A DNA stretch of 64,000 nucleotides. It comes from Spirosoma taeanense. Its GTDB lineage: Bacteria; Bacteroidota; Bacteroidia; Cytophagales; Spirosomataceae. Both the position numbers and the translations under genes were made by a program. Location of the stretch: the NCBI RefSeq assembly GCF_013127955.1, contig NZ_CP053435.1:2666001-2730000 (forward strand), given 5' to 3'. Positions 26,304 to 35,048 of the stretch are shown in pieces (the stretch's first letter is position 1; each line of letters opens with the position of its first letter). A model generated the notes under the pieces. That model was not told where the DNA came from and ran no database searches. It was given only the letters and a program-made list of their open reading frames with translations.

Positions 26304-27359
26304 ATGGATCAGAACCGATCAGGACGAAATACGTTAGTTAGGCTGCGACTGTTGAAAATGCTGCTCATCACAACCGGGATGATGGCCTGCGTGGATGAAG
26401 TGCAGCTACCCATCCGGCAGGTGCAGCCCCGCCTGGTCGTGGAGGGCATGATCACCGACGAAGCTCCGCCCTACGCCATTAAGCTGACATATTCAGGACA
26501 GTTTACGTCGCGCTCGCATCTTCCCGAAAACCTAGTCGTTAACGGGGCCATCGTCACCCTCCGCGACGACCGGGGCCGAACAGTACGCCTGGAACAGGAC
26601 CCGCTCACGCCGGCTTATTATTGGATGCGCGACACCACATTTCGGGGCCAGCCGGGACGGACCTACACGCTCAGTGTGCGTCTGCCCGATGGAACAGTCT
26701 ATGTTTCAACTCCTGAATACATGCCAACGGTGCCTGACATTGAGCGGATGTATGCCCGTTACGTACCCGCTCCGAACGAGGGGCTGCAGCCGCCCCATTT
26801 CCGCATCCAGCTGGATACCAAAGACCCGGATACCGTCGGCAATTACTACCGCTGGTCGGCCTATGCCTATTTGCCCCGCTGGGCCACGGGTGATCCCTAT
26901 GGTTGCTGTACAACCTGCTGGGTGCCCGATTATGGTTTACTCAGCGACGTACAGTCGGACGCGCTCATTAATGGCAACCGCATCAGCGGCCGGGTGGTCT
27001 ATGATATTCCGGTGCGGGCGATTGGGATGCAGTACATCGACGTGCGGCAGTACTCATTGACGCGAACGGCCTATCAGTACTGGACACTCTTCGGGCAGCA
27101 GGTATCACGCACCGGTTCGCTCTTTGATCCGCAGACGGCCTCCATTGAAGGCAACGTGCACCGCGTAGAGGATGCCGGTACGCTGGCGCTAGGTTACTTT
27201 GGTGCGTCGGCAGTGAGCCATCAGCGGCTCGTGGTCAGCTCAGCCGACACGATCGACGTACCGAAATTTGTCTTTCGCTACGACAAGCTTTTCCGGCTGC
27301 CGGGCAGTTGTCTGCAAATCTATCCGCAGGCGCAGTTGACGCCCCCACCAACCTGGTGA
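26304..27359 (+). CDS. DUF4249 family outer-membrane lipoprotein
   Basis: This 351-residue lipoprotein has its lipobox at MMAC (Cys29). The body starts with the DUF4249 signature LVVEGMITDEAPPYAIKLTYSG, and a carboxypeptidase-regulatory-like segment VTLRDDRGRTVRL follows. Two adjacent Cys pairs lie in the middle (GCCTTCW). DUF4249 proteins are nearly always coded next to a TonB-dependent receptor in Bacteroidota and are presumed surface partners in uptake. The substrate is unknown. The gene begins 24 bp after the Kelch gene and 145 bp before the receptor. Confidence 0.85.
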   Translation: MDQNRSGRNTLVRLRLLKMLLITTGMMACVDEVQLPIRQVQPRLVVEGMITDEAPPYAIKLTYSGQFTSRSHLPENLVVNGAIVTLRDDRGRTVRLEQDPLTPAYYWMRDTTFRGQPGRTYTLSVRLPDGTVYVSTPEYMPTVPDIERMYARYVPAPNEGLQPPHFRIQLDTKDPDTVGNYYRWSAYAYLPRWATGDPYGCCTTCWVPDYGLLSDVQSDALINGNRISGRVVYDIPVRAIGMQYIDVRQYSLTRTAYQYWTLFGQQVSRTGSLFDPQTASIEGNVHRVEDAGTLALGYFGASAVSHQRLVVSSADTIDVPKFVFRYDKLFRLPGSCLQIYPQAQLTPPPTW

Positions 27360-27504
27360 AAACGGTATGCATTAGCTCAGGAATGACTATTGATAATATT
27401 GCATACAAGCGATCTATTACCGGCTATGGCGGCTTGTTGGTGGGTAGCTTCGGCTCCTGATTTTACGGGATAGTGAGTGCGCCACGCGGTCAATTCAACA
27501 AATT

Positions 27505-29874
27505 ATGAATGCCATTCAAACCAGATTCTACCTGCTTGGTCTGTTGCTGTCCGTAGCGTTTGCCGGGCACGGGCAAACCCGCTATCTGATTCGGGGGCGC
27601 GTAACGGACGGCACGACGAACCGGCCTGTAGCGAACGCATCAATATACGACCGGAAGCAGGGCGCCGGAACCCGTACCGACAGCACCGGCGCCTATAGCC
27701 TGCAGGTGCTGCCCGGCGCTTACAACCTGACCTTTTCGGCAGTCGGCTATTACACCCGCAGCCGACTGGTGGATATGAGCCGGACCGACGCCGTGGTTGA
27801 CGTTGCACTGAATCCCGACGTGCGGCAGCTCGACGAGATTAACGTAACGGGTCGCGCCCCCGACGCCAACGTAACGGCCACCCAGATGAGCGTCGTGAAA
27901 CTTGACATGAAGAACTTGCGGAATATTCCGGTGGTGTTTGGGGAAGTAGACGTACTCAAGGCCCTGACGCTGCAACCCGGCGTCAGCACCGTAGGTGAGG
28001 GGGCTGGTGGTTTCAACGTGCGCGGAGGACGTACGGATCAGAACCTGGTGCTTCTGGATGGAGCCCCGCTGTTCAATACCAGCCATTTGCTGGGCCTGCT
28101 GGGTAACCTCAATGCCGACGCTATTCAGGACGTAACGCTCTATAAGGGCGGTATCCCGGCGGCCTATGGCGGGCGATTGTCGTCATTACTGCTGATGAAT
28201 ACCAAATCCGGCGAGACCGAACGGCTGAGCGTCAGCGGGGGGATTGGATTAATGACGAGCCGCATGCTGGTGCAGGGCCCCTTGACAAAGAGTAAAAAGC
28301 TGACCTTTCTGGCGGGTGGACGAATAGCCTATCCGTCGTTGCTGCTGCGGCTGTTTCCGGCCCCGACCAATAAAAACCGGGCGTCGTTTTACGACCTGAA
28401 CGGGCGACTAACGTACCGGATCAACGCCGGTAGTCAGGTTACGGCCACCGTGTATCGCTCCTTCGATACGTTCCGGTTTCCGCAGGATACGCTTTACACA
28501 ACCCAATCGACGCTGCTGACGGCCCGCTGGAGCCAGCGCCTGACGCCAACGCTGTCGTTCAACCTGACCGGAACCCAGAGCGACTACCAATTTTTTCTAA
28601 ACGGCCTGAGTGCCGCCAACACCTACCGGTATCGCTCGACCATCCGGCAGCGCGACGCCCGGCTCGACTGGCTTTGGGTTCCGGCTCCGGCGCACCGGAT
28701 GGAGTTTGGCGGGACGCTGACGGACTACCATCTGCTGCCGGGAGCCATTGCCCCAACCGGCGAAAACTCCAACGTCGTCGCGCAGACGCTGGCTAGGGAG
28801 CAGGGGCAGGAATGGGCAGGCTACTTCTCCGAAGAATGGACACCCATGCGGACGTTGTCGGTTCAGGCGGGCGTTCGCTACGCGCAGTTTACGAACCGGG
28901 GGCCGGGGGTGGCCTACCGGTACGCCGAAGGATTGCCCCGCAGCCGCGAAACCATCACCGATACGTTGCGTTATCCCAACGGTCAGGCGCTCGCCCGGTA
29001 TGGCGGCTGGGAGCCGCGCCTGACCGTGCGGGTCAATCTGACGCCCGTGAGTTCGCTGAAGATCAGCTATAACCGGACTCGCCAGTATCTGCACCTGATC
29101 TCGAATACGACGGCCATTTCGCCGGTCGATTTCTGGAAAGTGAGTGATGCGCTGGTGCCGCCCCAGATAGCCGACCAGTTTGCGCTGGGGTATTTTCAGA
29201 ACTTCCGCGACAACCAGTATGAAACCTTGGTGGAGGTGTACCACAAAACCCTGACGAACCTGGTGGAGTACCGGAACGGCGCAACGCTGCTGCTGAATCC
29301 AGCGCTGGATGCCGACCTGCTGCGGGCCGAGGGGCGGGCCTATGGCGTGGAAATAAGCCTTCAGAAAACGCGCGGTCTGCTGACCGGGCTGGTCGCCTAT
29401 ACGTATTCGCGCACGCTGGCGCGGGTCCCCAGTCCGTATCCCACCGTTCAGATTAACGGCGGCAACTGGTATCCATCTACCTTCGACCGGCCCCACAACC
29501 TGACCATTGCTACCCAGTGGAAATGGAGCCGGGGCTGGACCTTCGGCACCAACTTTGTGTATACCAGTGGTCGTCCCACAACGTTTCCCGACGGTACGTA
29601 CCGGCTTAATGGGTCCAAGGTACTCGATTACTCGCAACGTAACGCCGATCGCATCCCCGACTACCACCGGCTGGATGTAGCGTTCACCCGCGACGGTCGC
29701 CGAACGCCGGGGCAACAGCGGTATAGCAACTGGTCAGTATCATTCTATAACGTCTACGCCCACAAAAACCCCTATTCGATTTATTTCCAGCGGGTCAATA
29801 CCACAACCAGAAGCTATCAACTATCGGTTTTCGGCACGATCATTCCGTCGATTAGCTGGAATTTTGTGTTCTGA
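27505..29874 (+). CDS. TonB-dependent outer-membrane receptor with carboxypeptidase-like N-domain
   Basis: This 789-residue receptor has a signal peptide (cleavage near AGHGQ). A carboxypeptidase-like regulatory domain (about 28-105: RGRVTDGTTNRPVANASIYD) and a plug domain (about 110-235, with GGFNVRGGRTDQNLVLLDGAP) precede a beta-barrel ending in the aromatic terminus SISWNFVF. It is shorter than SusC-type receptors (about 1000 residues) and belongs to the group that pairs with DUF4249 rather than SusD. TonB-driven import across the outer membrane is the expected role. The ligand is unknown, and no ligand-specific enzyme is adjacent except the convergent GH97. Confidence 0.9.
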   Translation: MNAIQTRFYLLGLLLSVAFAGHGQTRYLIRGRVTDGTTNRPVANASIYDRKQGAGTRTDSTGAYSLQVLPGAYNLTFSAVGYYTRSRLVDMSRTDAVVDVALNPDVRQLDEINVTGRAPDANVTATQMSVVKLDMKNLRNIPVVFGEVDVLKALTLQPGVSTVGEGAGGFNVRGGRTDQNLVLLDGAPLFNTSHLLGLLGNLNADAIQDVTLYKGGIPAAYGGRLSSLLLMNTKSGETERLSVSGGIGLMTSRMLVQGPLTKSKKLTFLAGGRIAYPSLLLRLFPAPTNKNRASFYDLNGRLTYRINAGSQVTATVYRSFDTFRFPQDTLYTTQSTLLTARWSQRLTPTLSFNLTGTQSDYQFFLNGLSAANTYRYRSTIRQRDARLDWLWVPAPAHRMEFGGTLTDYHLLPGAIAPTGENSNVVAQTLAREQGQEWAGYFSEEWTPMRTLSVQAGVRYAQFTNRGPGVAYRYAEGLPRSRETITDTLRYPNGQALARYGGWEPRLTVRVNLTPVSSLKISYNRTRQYLHLISNTTAISPVDFWKVSDALVPPQIADQFALGYFQNFRDNQYETLVEVYHKTLTNLVEYRNGATLLLNPALDADLLRAEGRAYGVEISLQKTRGLLTGLVAYTYSRTLARVPSPYPTVQINGGNWYPSTFDRPHNLTIATQWKWSRGWTFGTNFVYTSGRPTTFPDGTYRLNGSKVLDYSQRNADRIPDYHRLDVAFTRDGRRTPGQQRYSNWSVSFYNVYAHKNPYSIYFQRVNTTTRSYQLSVFGTIIPSISWNFVF

Positions 29875-29893
29875 ATAGCAGTCCTGGAAACAC

Positions 29894-31969
29894 CTATCGC
29901 CTGATGAACTGAATCGCGCAGCCGCCCCCGTTGGCTAAGTGCAGGGAGAGTTTTGTCTTGGCCGTCACCGACTTCTTTTCGATAACATAGGCTTCCGGGT
30001 TCGTATCCCAATCCGCATTGGGCGCGTCGCGGTAAAGTACGGCCTCATACGTTTTGCCGGCTTCCAGAAAATTCAGGCTAAGACTAAGATCGCGGCTGTT
30101 TTCGTCGGTAATGGCGCCCACATACCAGTTGGCGGCCCCTTTTTCTTTGCGGGCAATCAGAACGTAATCGCCCGGTTCGGCCGCCAGCACCTTGGTATCG
30201 TCCCAGTCGACCGGCACATCCCGGATAAACTGAAAGGCATCGAGGTGTTTTTCGTAGTTTTCGGGCAGATCGGCCGCCATCTGCAGGGGGCTGTAAATCG
30301 TTACGTACAGGGCCAGCTGTTTGGCCAGCGTCGTGCGCACCCGTGTCGTGCGGGTTTTGTCGAACTGATCCAGCTTAAACCGGAACAGGCCGGGCGTGAA
30401 GTCCATCGGGCCACCCAGCAGTCGGGTAAAGGGCAGAATGGTCGTGTGTTCGGGCGTGATGCCCAGCGTTGGGGCATTGTTGAATTCGCTGCCCCGGGCT
30501 GCTTCGCTGGCCAGCCAGTTCGGGTAGGTGCGATGAAGCCCCGTCGGGTGCGCGGACTCGTGCGAATCGATCATGATCCGGTACTGAGCCGCTTTCTGGG
30601 CTACGCGCTCGTAATGGTTGATCATCCACTGGCTGTCGTGATGTTCGCCCCGGGGAATGATCCGGCCTACGTAACCCGTCTTGACGGTATTGATGCCCTG
30701 CTTGTTCATGTACTGAAAAGCCGCGTCCATCCGGCGTTCGTAGTTCGTTACCGAACCCGACGTTTCGTGGTGCATAATCATGCGAACGCCTTTCTGCTGC
30801 GCATAGGCCGTGAGTGAGTCCAGATTGTAGTCGGGATAGGGCGTAACAAAGTCGAACACATCCTCTTTCCAGTTGCCGAACCAGTCTTCCCAGCCTACGT
30901 TCCAGCCTTCGACCAGCACCCCGTCGAAGCCGTATCTGGCGGCAAAGTCAATGTATTTCTTTACGTTCTGCGTGTTAGCGCCGTGTTTACCACCGGCCTT
31001 TTCCCAGGTAGCTTTACCAATGTGCATCTCCCACCACATGCCGACGAATTTCTGCGGCCTGATCCAGGACGGGTCGGCAATGGTCGATGGTTCGTTGAGG
31101 TTCAGGATGAGTTTGGAGGCCAGCAGGTCGGTGGCTTTGTCGCTGATGATCAGCGTTCGCCAGGGCGTTTGCGCCGGGGTCTGGAGATACGCTTTGTTGC
31201 CAACAGCATCGGGCACTAACTGAGCGGTGAGCGTCAGGGTGGGTTTGTCCAGTTGCAGGTGCATGACCGGGTAGTTCCGTAAAGCCGCTTCGTAGAGGCT
31301 GATATAAACGCCATCCGCCGTTTTGAACAGCAGAGGTGTCTGGACGGCATTCGGGCCAATAACCGTTTTCAGCGCGGTGTCTTTTTCCTTATCGGCGGCT
31401 GTTACGGCGTCAACCTCGGTCAGCCTGGTGAAATTATACAGGTATTCGTTCGAGTCGTAGTCGCCCGGCATCCAGAAGGTGCGGTGGTCAGCAGCCAGCC
31501 GGAACTGGGTCAGCTCATCGGCGATGATGAAGTGCGTCAGCGCCATTTGCTGCGGAAATTCGTAACGAAACCCGACGCCATCGTCGAACACCCGAAAGCG
31601 AACGCGCAGGCTAATGCCTGAGCCGGATTTGTCCTGCAAACTGAGCAGAAGCTCGGTATAGTGGTTTCGAATCTGGCTCACCTCGCCCCAGACCGGCTTC
31701 CAGGTTTCATCCCGGCGGGTCGAATCAACGCCCGTAATCGTGAACCGGGTTAAGGCTACCTGTGGTTTGCTCAGGGCAAAACCCAGCCGCGAGGGTTCAA
31801 GGATCGGTTTGTTTTTATACCGAACCTGGTAGGTCAGCTCACCCGCGGACGTCAGGCCTACGGCAACGGCGATGGATCGATTCGGAGAGGTAATCGAAAT
31901 GGGTTGCTGGGCGAACAGGCTAACCAGAGAAAAGCCAAGCAGCAACAGGGTCAGTAGAGAGTTGGTCAT
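29894..31969 (-). CDS. Glycoside hydrolase family 97 (SusB-like alpha-glucosidase type)
   Basis: This is a 691-residue exported enzyme. The ATG at 31969 gives a clean signal peptide (LLTLLLLGFSL, cleavage near FAQQ). The frame continues to 32011, but that extension has no signal-like start. The GH97 core is clear from FVGMWWEMHIGKATWEK, FDGVLVEGWNVGWEDWF and VKTGYVGRIIPRGEHHDSQW. HESAHPTGLHRTYPNW carries a conserved Glu. The VKTGYVG and HES glutamate layout is that of the inverting SusB group, not the retaining galactosidase group. It would act on alpha-glucosides in the periplasm. The CDF gene lies 63 bp upstream on the same strand. Confidence 0.9.
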   Translation of the reverse strand: MTNSLLTLLLLGFSLVSLFAQQPISITSPNRSIAVAVGLTSAGELTYQVRYKNKPILEPSRLGFALSKPQVALTRFTITGVDSTRRDETWKPVWGEVSQIRNHYTELLLSLQDKSGSGISLRVRFRVFDDGVGFRYEFPQQMALTHFIIADELTQFRLAADHRTFWMPGDYDSNEYLYNFTRLTEVDAVTAADKEKDTALKTVIGPNAVQTPLLFKTADGVYISLYEAALRNYPVMHLQLDKPTLTLTAQLVPDAVGNKAYLQTPAQTPWRTLIISDKATDLLASKLILNLNEPSTIADPSWIRPQKFVGMWWEMHIGKATWEKAGGKHGANTQNVKKYIDFAARYGFDGVLVEGWNVGWEDWFGNWKEDVFDFVTPYPDYNLDSLTAYAQQKGVRMIMHHETSGSVTNYERRMDAAFQYMNKQGINTVKTGYVGRIIPRGEHHDSQWMINHYERVAQKAAQYRIMIDSHESAHPTGLHRTYPNWLASEAARGSEFNNAPTLGITPEHTTILPFTRLLGGPMDFTPGLFRFKLDQFDKTRTTRVRTTLAKQLALYVTIYSPLQMAADLPENYEKHLDAFQFIRDVPVDWDDTKVLAAEPGDYVLIARKEKGAANWYVGAITDENSRDLSLSLNFLEAGKTYEAVLYRDAPNADWDTNPEAYVIEKKSVTAKTKLSLHLANGGGCAIQFIRR

Positions 31970-32032
31970 AGAAGAAATCCGCCGGGGCGGAGAAATAGTC
32001 AGACACTTCAACTGAATAGGCAGCCCGCTGGT

Positions 32033-33046
32033 TTAGTCCGACGTTCCGGGTACCGTAAGGGGCACGAAATGCTTTTGATTCAGGGGCAGATTCTCGGCGG
32101 TCCACTCCACATCGCGCACAAAGGCAAATGCCCGAACGGGGCAGTCGGCCACGCGGCAGTAGTGACAGCAGGCCTGTTCGCAGGGGTCGGTATGAACAAA
32201 AATCTCAACTTCGTTGCGGAAGCCATCCTTGAGCGTATCCTCAAACTGGTGCACCTGATCATGCACCTGATTCAGATTCCAGTAATAGGGTAGGGTCAGG
32301 TGGCAGTCCACGTGCAGGTCGGCGCCGTATTTCTGTACGCGCAGGTTGTGAACATCGATCCAGTTACGGTCCTTGTGCACGTTGAGCAGGGCAACGACCC
32401 GTTCGAGCGTGGGCGCATCGGTTTCGTCCATGAGCCGGGCTACCGACTGCCGGATGAGCTGAAAGCCATTGTAAATGATCACAAATGACAGCAGTAGCGA
32501 AAGAGCCGGGTCAATCCAGGTTTGGCCTGTCAGGCCCACCAGCGCAACGCCTACCATAACGACCACGCTGCTAAACGTATCGGTGAGCAGATGCCGTCCA
32601 TCGGCCGTCAGGGCCAGCGAATCCGTCTGCCGACCGGACCGGATGAGCATCCACCCTACAAAAGCATTGGCTGCGGCCGTCAGGCCCACCAGTGCAACGC
32701 CCCAGTCGAGATTGGTCAGTACTTTCGGCTCATAAAAGCTTAGAATTGCCTGCCAGAGAATAACCAGACCCGCCGAGAGGATCATAGCCCCTTCGAACCC
32801 CGAGGAGAGAAACTCGACTTTACCGTGTCCGTAGGGGTGGTTCTGGTCGCGGGGCTGCCCCGCCAGATAGATACTGTAGAAAGCAAACCCACTGGCTACG
32901 ACGTTGACAATCGACTCGACGGCATCGGTCAGGATTGCCGTGGAAGAGGTTAGAAAATAAGCGGTAAACTTAAGGACCAGCAGGACTATACTTAACCCCA
33001 GAGAGACGCCCATCCAGCGGTATTTAGTTCGTTGATTGGCCCTCAT
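32033..33046 (-). CDS. Cation diffusion facilitator (CDF) exporter with Cys-rich C-terminus
   Basis: This inner-membrane divalent-metal/H+ antiporter has about 337 residues from the ATG at 33046. The frame extends to 33121, but that part overlaps the divergent Nudix promoter. Membrane helices carry the family site (SSTAILTDAVESIVN) and the cytoplasmic-loop motif HPYGHGK. The C-terminal cytoplasmic domain has the usual VHVDCHLTL-type strand. It then continues into an unusual cysteine cluster, DPCEQACCHYCRVADC, within about 16 residues. This could be an extra Zn or Fe-S site. Substrate is probably Zn, Co or Fe; the sequence does not decide. Confidence 0.9.
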   Translation of the reverse strand: MRANQRTKYRWMGVSLGLSIVLLVLKFTAYFLTSSTAILTDAVESIVNVVASGFAFYSIYLAGQPRDQNHPYGHGKVEFLSSGFEGAMILSAGLVILWQAILSFYEPKVLTNLDWGVALVGLTAAANAFVGWMLIRSGRQTDSLALTADGRHLLTDTFSSVVVMVGVALVGLTGQTWIDPALSLLLSFVIIYNGFQLIRQSVARLMDETDAPTLERVVALLNVHKDRNWIDVHNLRVQKYGADLHVDCHLTLPYYWNLNQVHDQVHQFEDTLKDGFRNEVEIFVHTDPCEQACCHYCRVADCPVRAFAFVRDVEWTAENLPLNQKHFVPLTVPGTSD

Positions 33047-33106
33047 GAAGTCCTGATGAATAGTGTTTGGAGCAACAAAGTTAACAATTCGTAGTGGGAA
33101 AGTTCG

Positions 33107-33114
33107 TACTTTCG
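33107..33114 (+). promoter_or_regulatory. Candidate -7 box abutting the Nudix start
   Basis: TACTTTCG is one base from TAnnTTTG and ends 5 bp before the ATG at 33120. If used, the mRNA would have almost no leader. The same octamer occurs at 37477-37484 upstream of the GNAT gene. Confidence 0.3.
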
Positions 33115-33119
33115 TCGCC

Positions 33120-33668
33120 ATGAACGTAACGGAAAACCCCTGGCAGACGCTTAATTCGTCGGTTCGCTATGAGAATAACTGGCTAAGCATCAGACACGAA
33201 GAAGTCGTTACCCCCGCCGGTACGCCGGGTATTTATGGCGTCGTTAGTTTTAAGAACAAAGCCGTTGGGGTGATTCCGATTGATGCCGACGGCTATACAT
33301 ATCTGGTAGGCCAGTACCGCTACCCGCTCAACGAATATTCCTGGGAGATTCCGGAAGGCGGCTCTCCGCTCAGCACCGATCCGCTCGAATCGGCCAAACG
33401 CGAACTCCGCGAAGAAACCGGTCTGGAAGCCCATCGCTGGACAAAAATTGCCCGGATTCATACGTCTAACTCCGCCACCGACGAAGAAGGGTTTCTGTAC
33501 ATTGCCGAGGACCTGGTTCAGGGCGATCATGAGCCCGAAGAAACCGAAGATCTGCGCATCTGGCGGCTTCCCCTTGCCGAAGCGATTGACATGGTCATGA
33601 GCAGCCGGATTACCGATGCGCTCAGCGTGAGTGGCCTGCTGATGGTTGCCCGGCTGCGCGGAATCTAA
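33120..33668 (+). CDS. Nudix hydrolase (ADP-ribose pyrophosphatase type)
   Basis: This 182-residue protein has the ADPRase-like Nudix fold. The Nudix helix is in LESAKRELREETGLEA, preceded by the family segment YRYPLNEYSWEIPEGG. It likely hydrolyses ADP-ribose or a related nucleoside diphosphate sugar using Mg2+. The ATG at 33120 is chosen because the upstream frame extension (from 33063) runs through the putative promoter. The gene is divergent from the CDF exporter. A hairpin terminator lies 40 bp after the stop. Confidence 0.88.
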   Translation: MNVTENPWQTLNSSVRYENNWLSIRHEEVVTPAGTPGIYGVVSFKNKAVGVIPIDADGYTYLVGQYRYPLNEYSWEIPEGGSPLSTDPLESAKRELREETGLEAHRWTKIARIHTSNSATDEEGFLYIAEDLVQGDHEPEETEDLRIWRLPLAEAIDMVMSSRITDALSVSGLLMVARLRGI

Positions 33669-33707
33669 CAGTTCGGGGCTTGTCGGGTTTACAGTCATAA
33701 ACCTGAC

Positions 33708-33757
33708 GGGTTGGTAGACTCCCGCTAGCTACCAACCCCGACAACTGTCCATTTTTT
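33708..33757 (+). terminator. Terminator after the Nudix gene
   Basis: A perfect 10-bp stem (GGGTTGGTAG at 33708-33717 with CTACCAACCC at 33729-33738) is nested in a wider imperfect inverted repeat (from about 33669 to 33747). A run of six T follows at 33752-33757. It lies between the Nudix and LysE genes. Confidence 0.65.
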
Positions 33758-33770
33758 AACCCGATTATCT

Positions 33771-34412
33771 GTGTTTTTACCAATCCTTTACGGTTTCCTG
33801 ACGGGCGTGGCCCTGTGTCTGACGTTCGGGACCGTCTTTTTTGCCCTGATTCAGAACAGCGTAGACAATGGCTTCCGGTCGGGACTGAAAATTGTGCTGG
33901 GCGTGATCATTGGCGATACGTTATTCGTGCTGGCGGCCCTGCTGGGAACGGCCTTCGTTCCGAAAGTGCAGGGCTTCGAAAACCTCATGGCCGTTGTGGG
34001 CGTGCTATTCCTGACGGCCATGGGTCTGGTCAATATTCTGAAGGGGACGCCCCGACTCGCTTACCCACAGACCCGTTTCGGTAATTTTGTGTACTACTTC
34101 ACCACGGGCTTTTTCCTGAACGCCCTCAACCCCATTAACTTCGTGTCGTGGGTGGCCATTGTGGCCTATATCCGCTCGCACCTGCATTACACCGTAGCGC
34201 AGCAGTATGGGTTCATGAGCGCGGCACTGGTGGGCGTGTTCGTGACCGAAACGGCACTGGCCTATTATGCCAACCGCCTGAAACACTTCTTTACGCCCCG
34301 CGTGGTAACGGCCTTTAACCGAACAACCGGGTTCGTGTTCCTGATCGTGGCTGGTCAGATTGCCTATACGCGGCTTTACGAACCCATCACCCGGTGGATA
34401 TCGCAGTGGTAA
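33771..34412 (+). CDS. LysE/RhtB-family amino acid exporter
   Basis: This 213-residue inner-membrane protein has six predicted helices. The family start is visible as FLPILYGFLTGVALCLTFGTVFFALIQ, with the basic loop GFRSGLKIVLGVIIGD and the later segment FFLNALNPINFVSWV. Such proteins export amino acids or other small metabolites. The substrate here is unknown. Translation begins at GTG 33771, directly after a terminator T-run. The HXXEE membrane protein begins 4 bp after the stop, so the two are co-transcribed. Confidence 0.85.
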   Translation: MFLPILYGFLTGVALCLTFGTVFFALIQNSVDNGFRSGLKIVLGVIIGDTLFVLAALLGTAFVPKVQGFENLMAVVGVLFLTAMGLVNILKGTPRLAYPQTRFGNFVYYFTTGFFLNALNPINFVSWVAIVAYIRSHLHYTVAQQYGFMSAALVGVFVTETALAYYANRLKHFFTPRVVTAFNRTTGFVFLIVAGQIAYTRLYEPITRWISQW

Positions 34413-34416
34413 ACCG

Positions 34417-35019
34417 ATGCTGAATTTTCTGCGACAACACTGGTTTGACCTGGGAGCGGGGCTAGCCCTGGCCAGTCTGCTTTATTTGTATGACCATCCT
34501 GACCTGTCGGATCTGTCGTTTCTGCTCTGGCTGAACCTGATCGGCCTATTTGCGCATCAGTACGAAGAATATCGCTTTCCCGGTACGTTTCCCCGGATGC
34601 TTAACCGGGTGATGTACCGCAGCGCACAACCCGACCGCTTTCCGCTGAATCCGCAGACTGCCCTGCTGATTAACGTGGGCTTAGGCTGGACGCTCTACGC
34701 GTCGGCGGCTTTTCTGGCGGATAGGGCGCTGTGGCTGGGCATCGCTGCGGTGCTGGTGTCAGCTGGGAACTGGCTGGCGCATACGCTGCTGTTCAACTGG
34801 CGGGGCCGAACATTTTACAACGCCGGGATGCTGACGGCCTGGGTGTTCTTTCTGCCTATCGCGGGGTTTTTCTGCTGGTATATCATCCACTTTGACCGGG
34901 GCAGTCCAATGGATTACGTAGCGGGTACCGGGCTGGGGCTGCTTGTTAGCGGACTGACCGTTAAACTCATCGGCTGGCTGGCCGACCCGCAGACGCCCTA
35001 CGCCTTTCGGGGACGATAA
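34417..35019 (+). CDS. HXXEE-domain integral membrane protein
   Basis: This 200-residue membrane protein has about six hydrophobic helices. The defining His-x-x-Glu-Glu motif is in LFAHQYEEYRFPGTFP. A further conserved-looking NWLAHTLLFNW segment has His in a helix, and the two may form a metal or proton site. The family has no proven function. The ATG at 34417, 4 bp after the LysE stop, is preferred over an in-frame start at 34360 inside the LysE gene. It converges on the GH3-like gene. Confidence 0.75.
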   Translation: MLNFLRQHWFDLGAGLALASLLYLYDHPDLSDLSFLLWLNLIGLFAHQYEEYRFPGTFPRMLNRVMYRSAQPDRFPLNPQTALLINVGLGWTLYASAAFLADRALWLGIAAVLVSAGNWLAHTLLFNWRGRTFYNAGMLTAWVFFLPIAGFFCWYIIHFDRGSPMDYVAGTGLGLLVSGLTVKLIGWLADPQTPYAFRGR

Positions 35020-35048
35020 GCGGCTTCAGATCGGCCAGTTGTAAAAAC

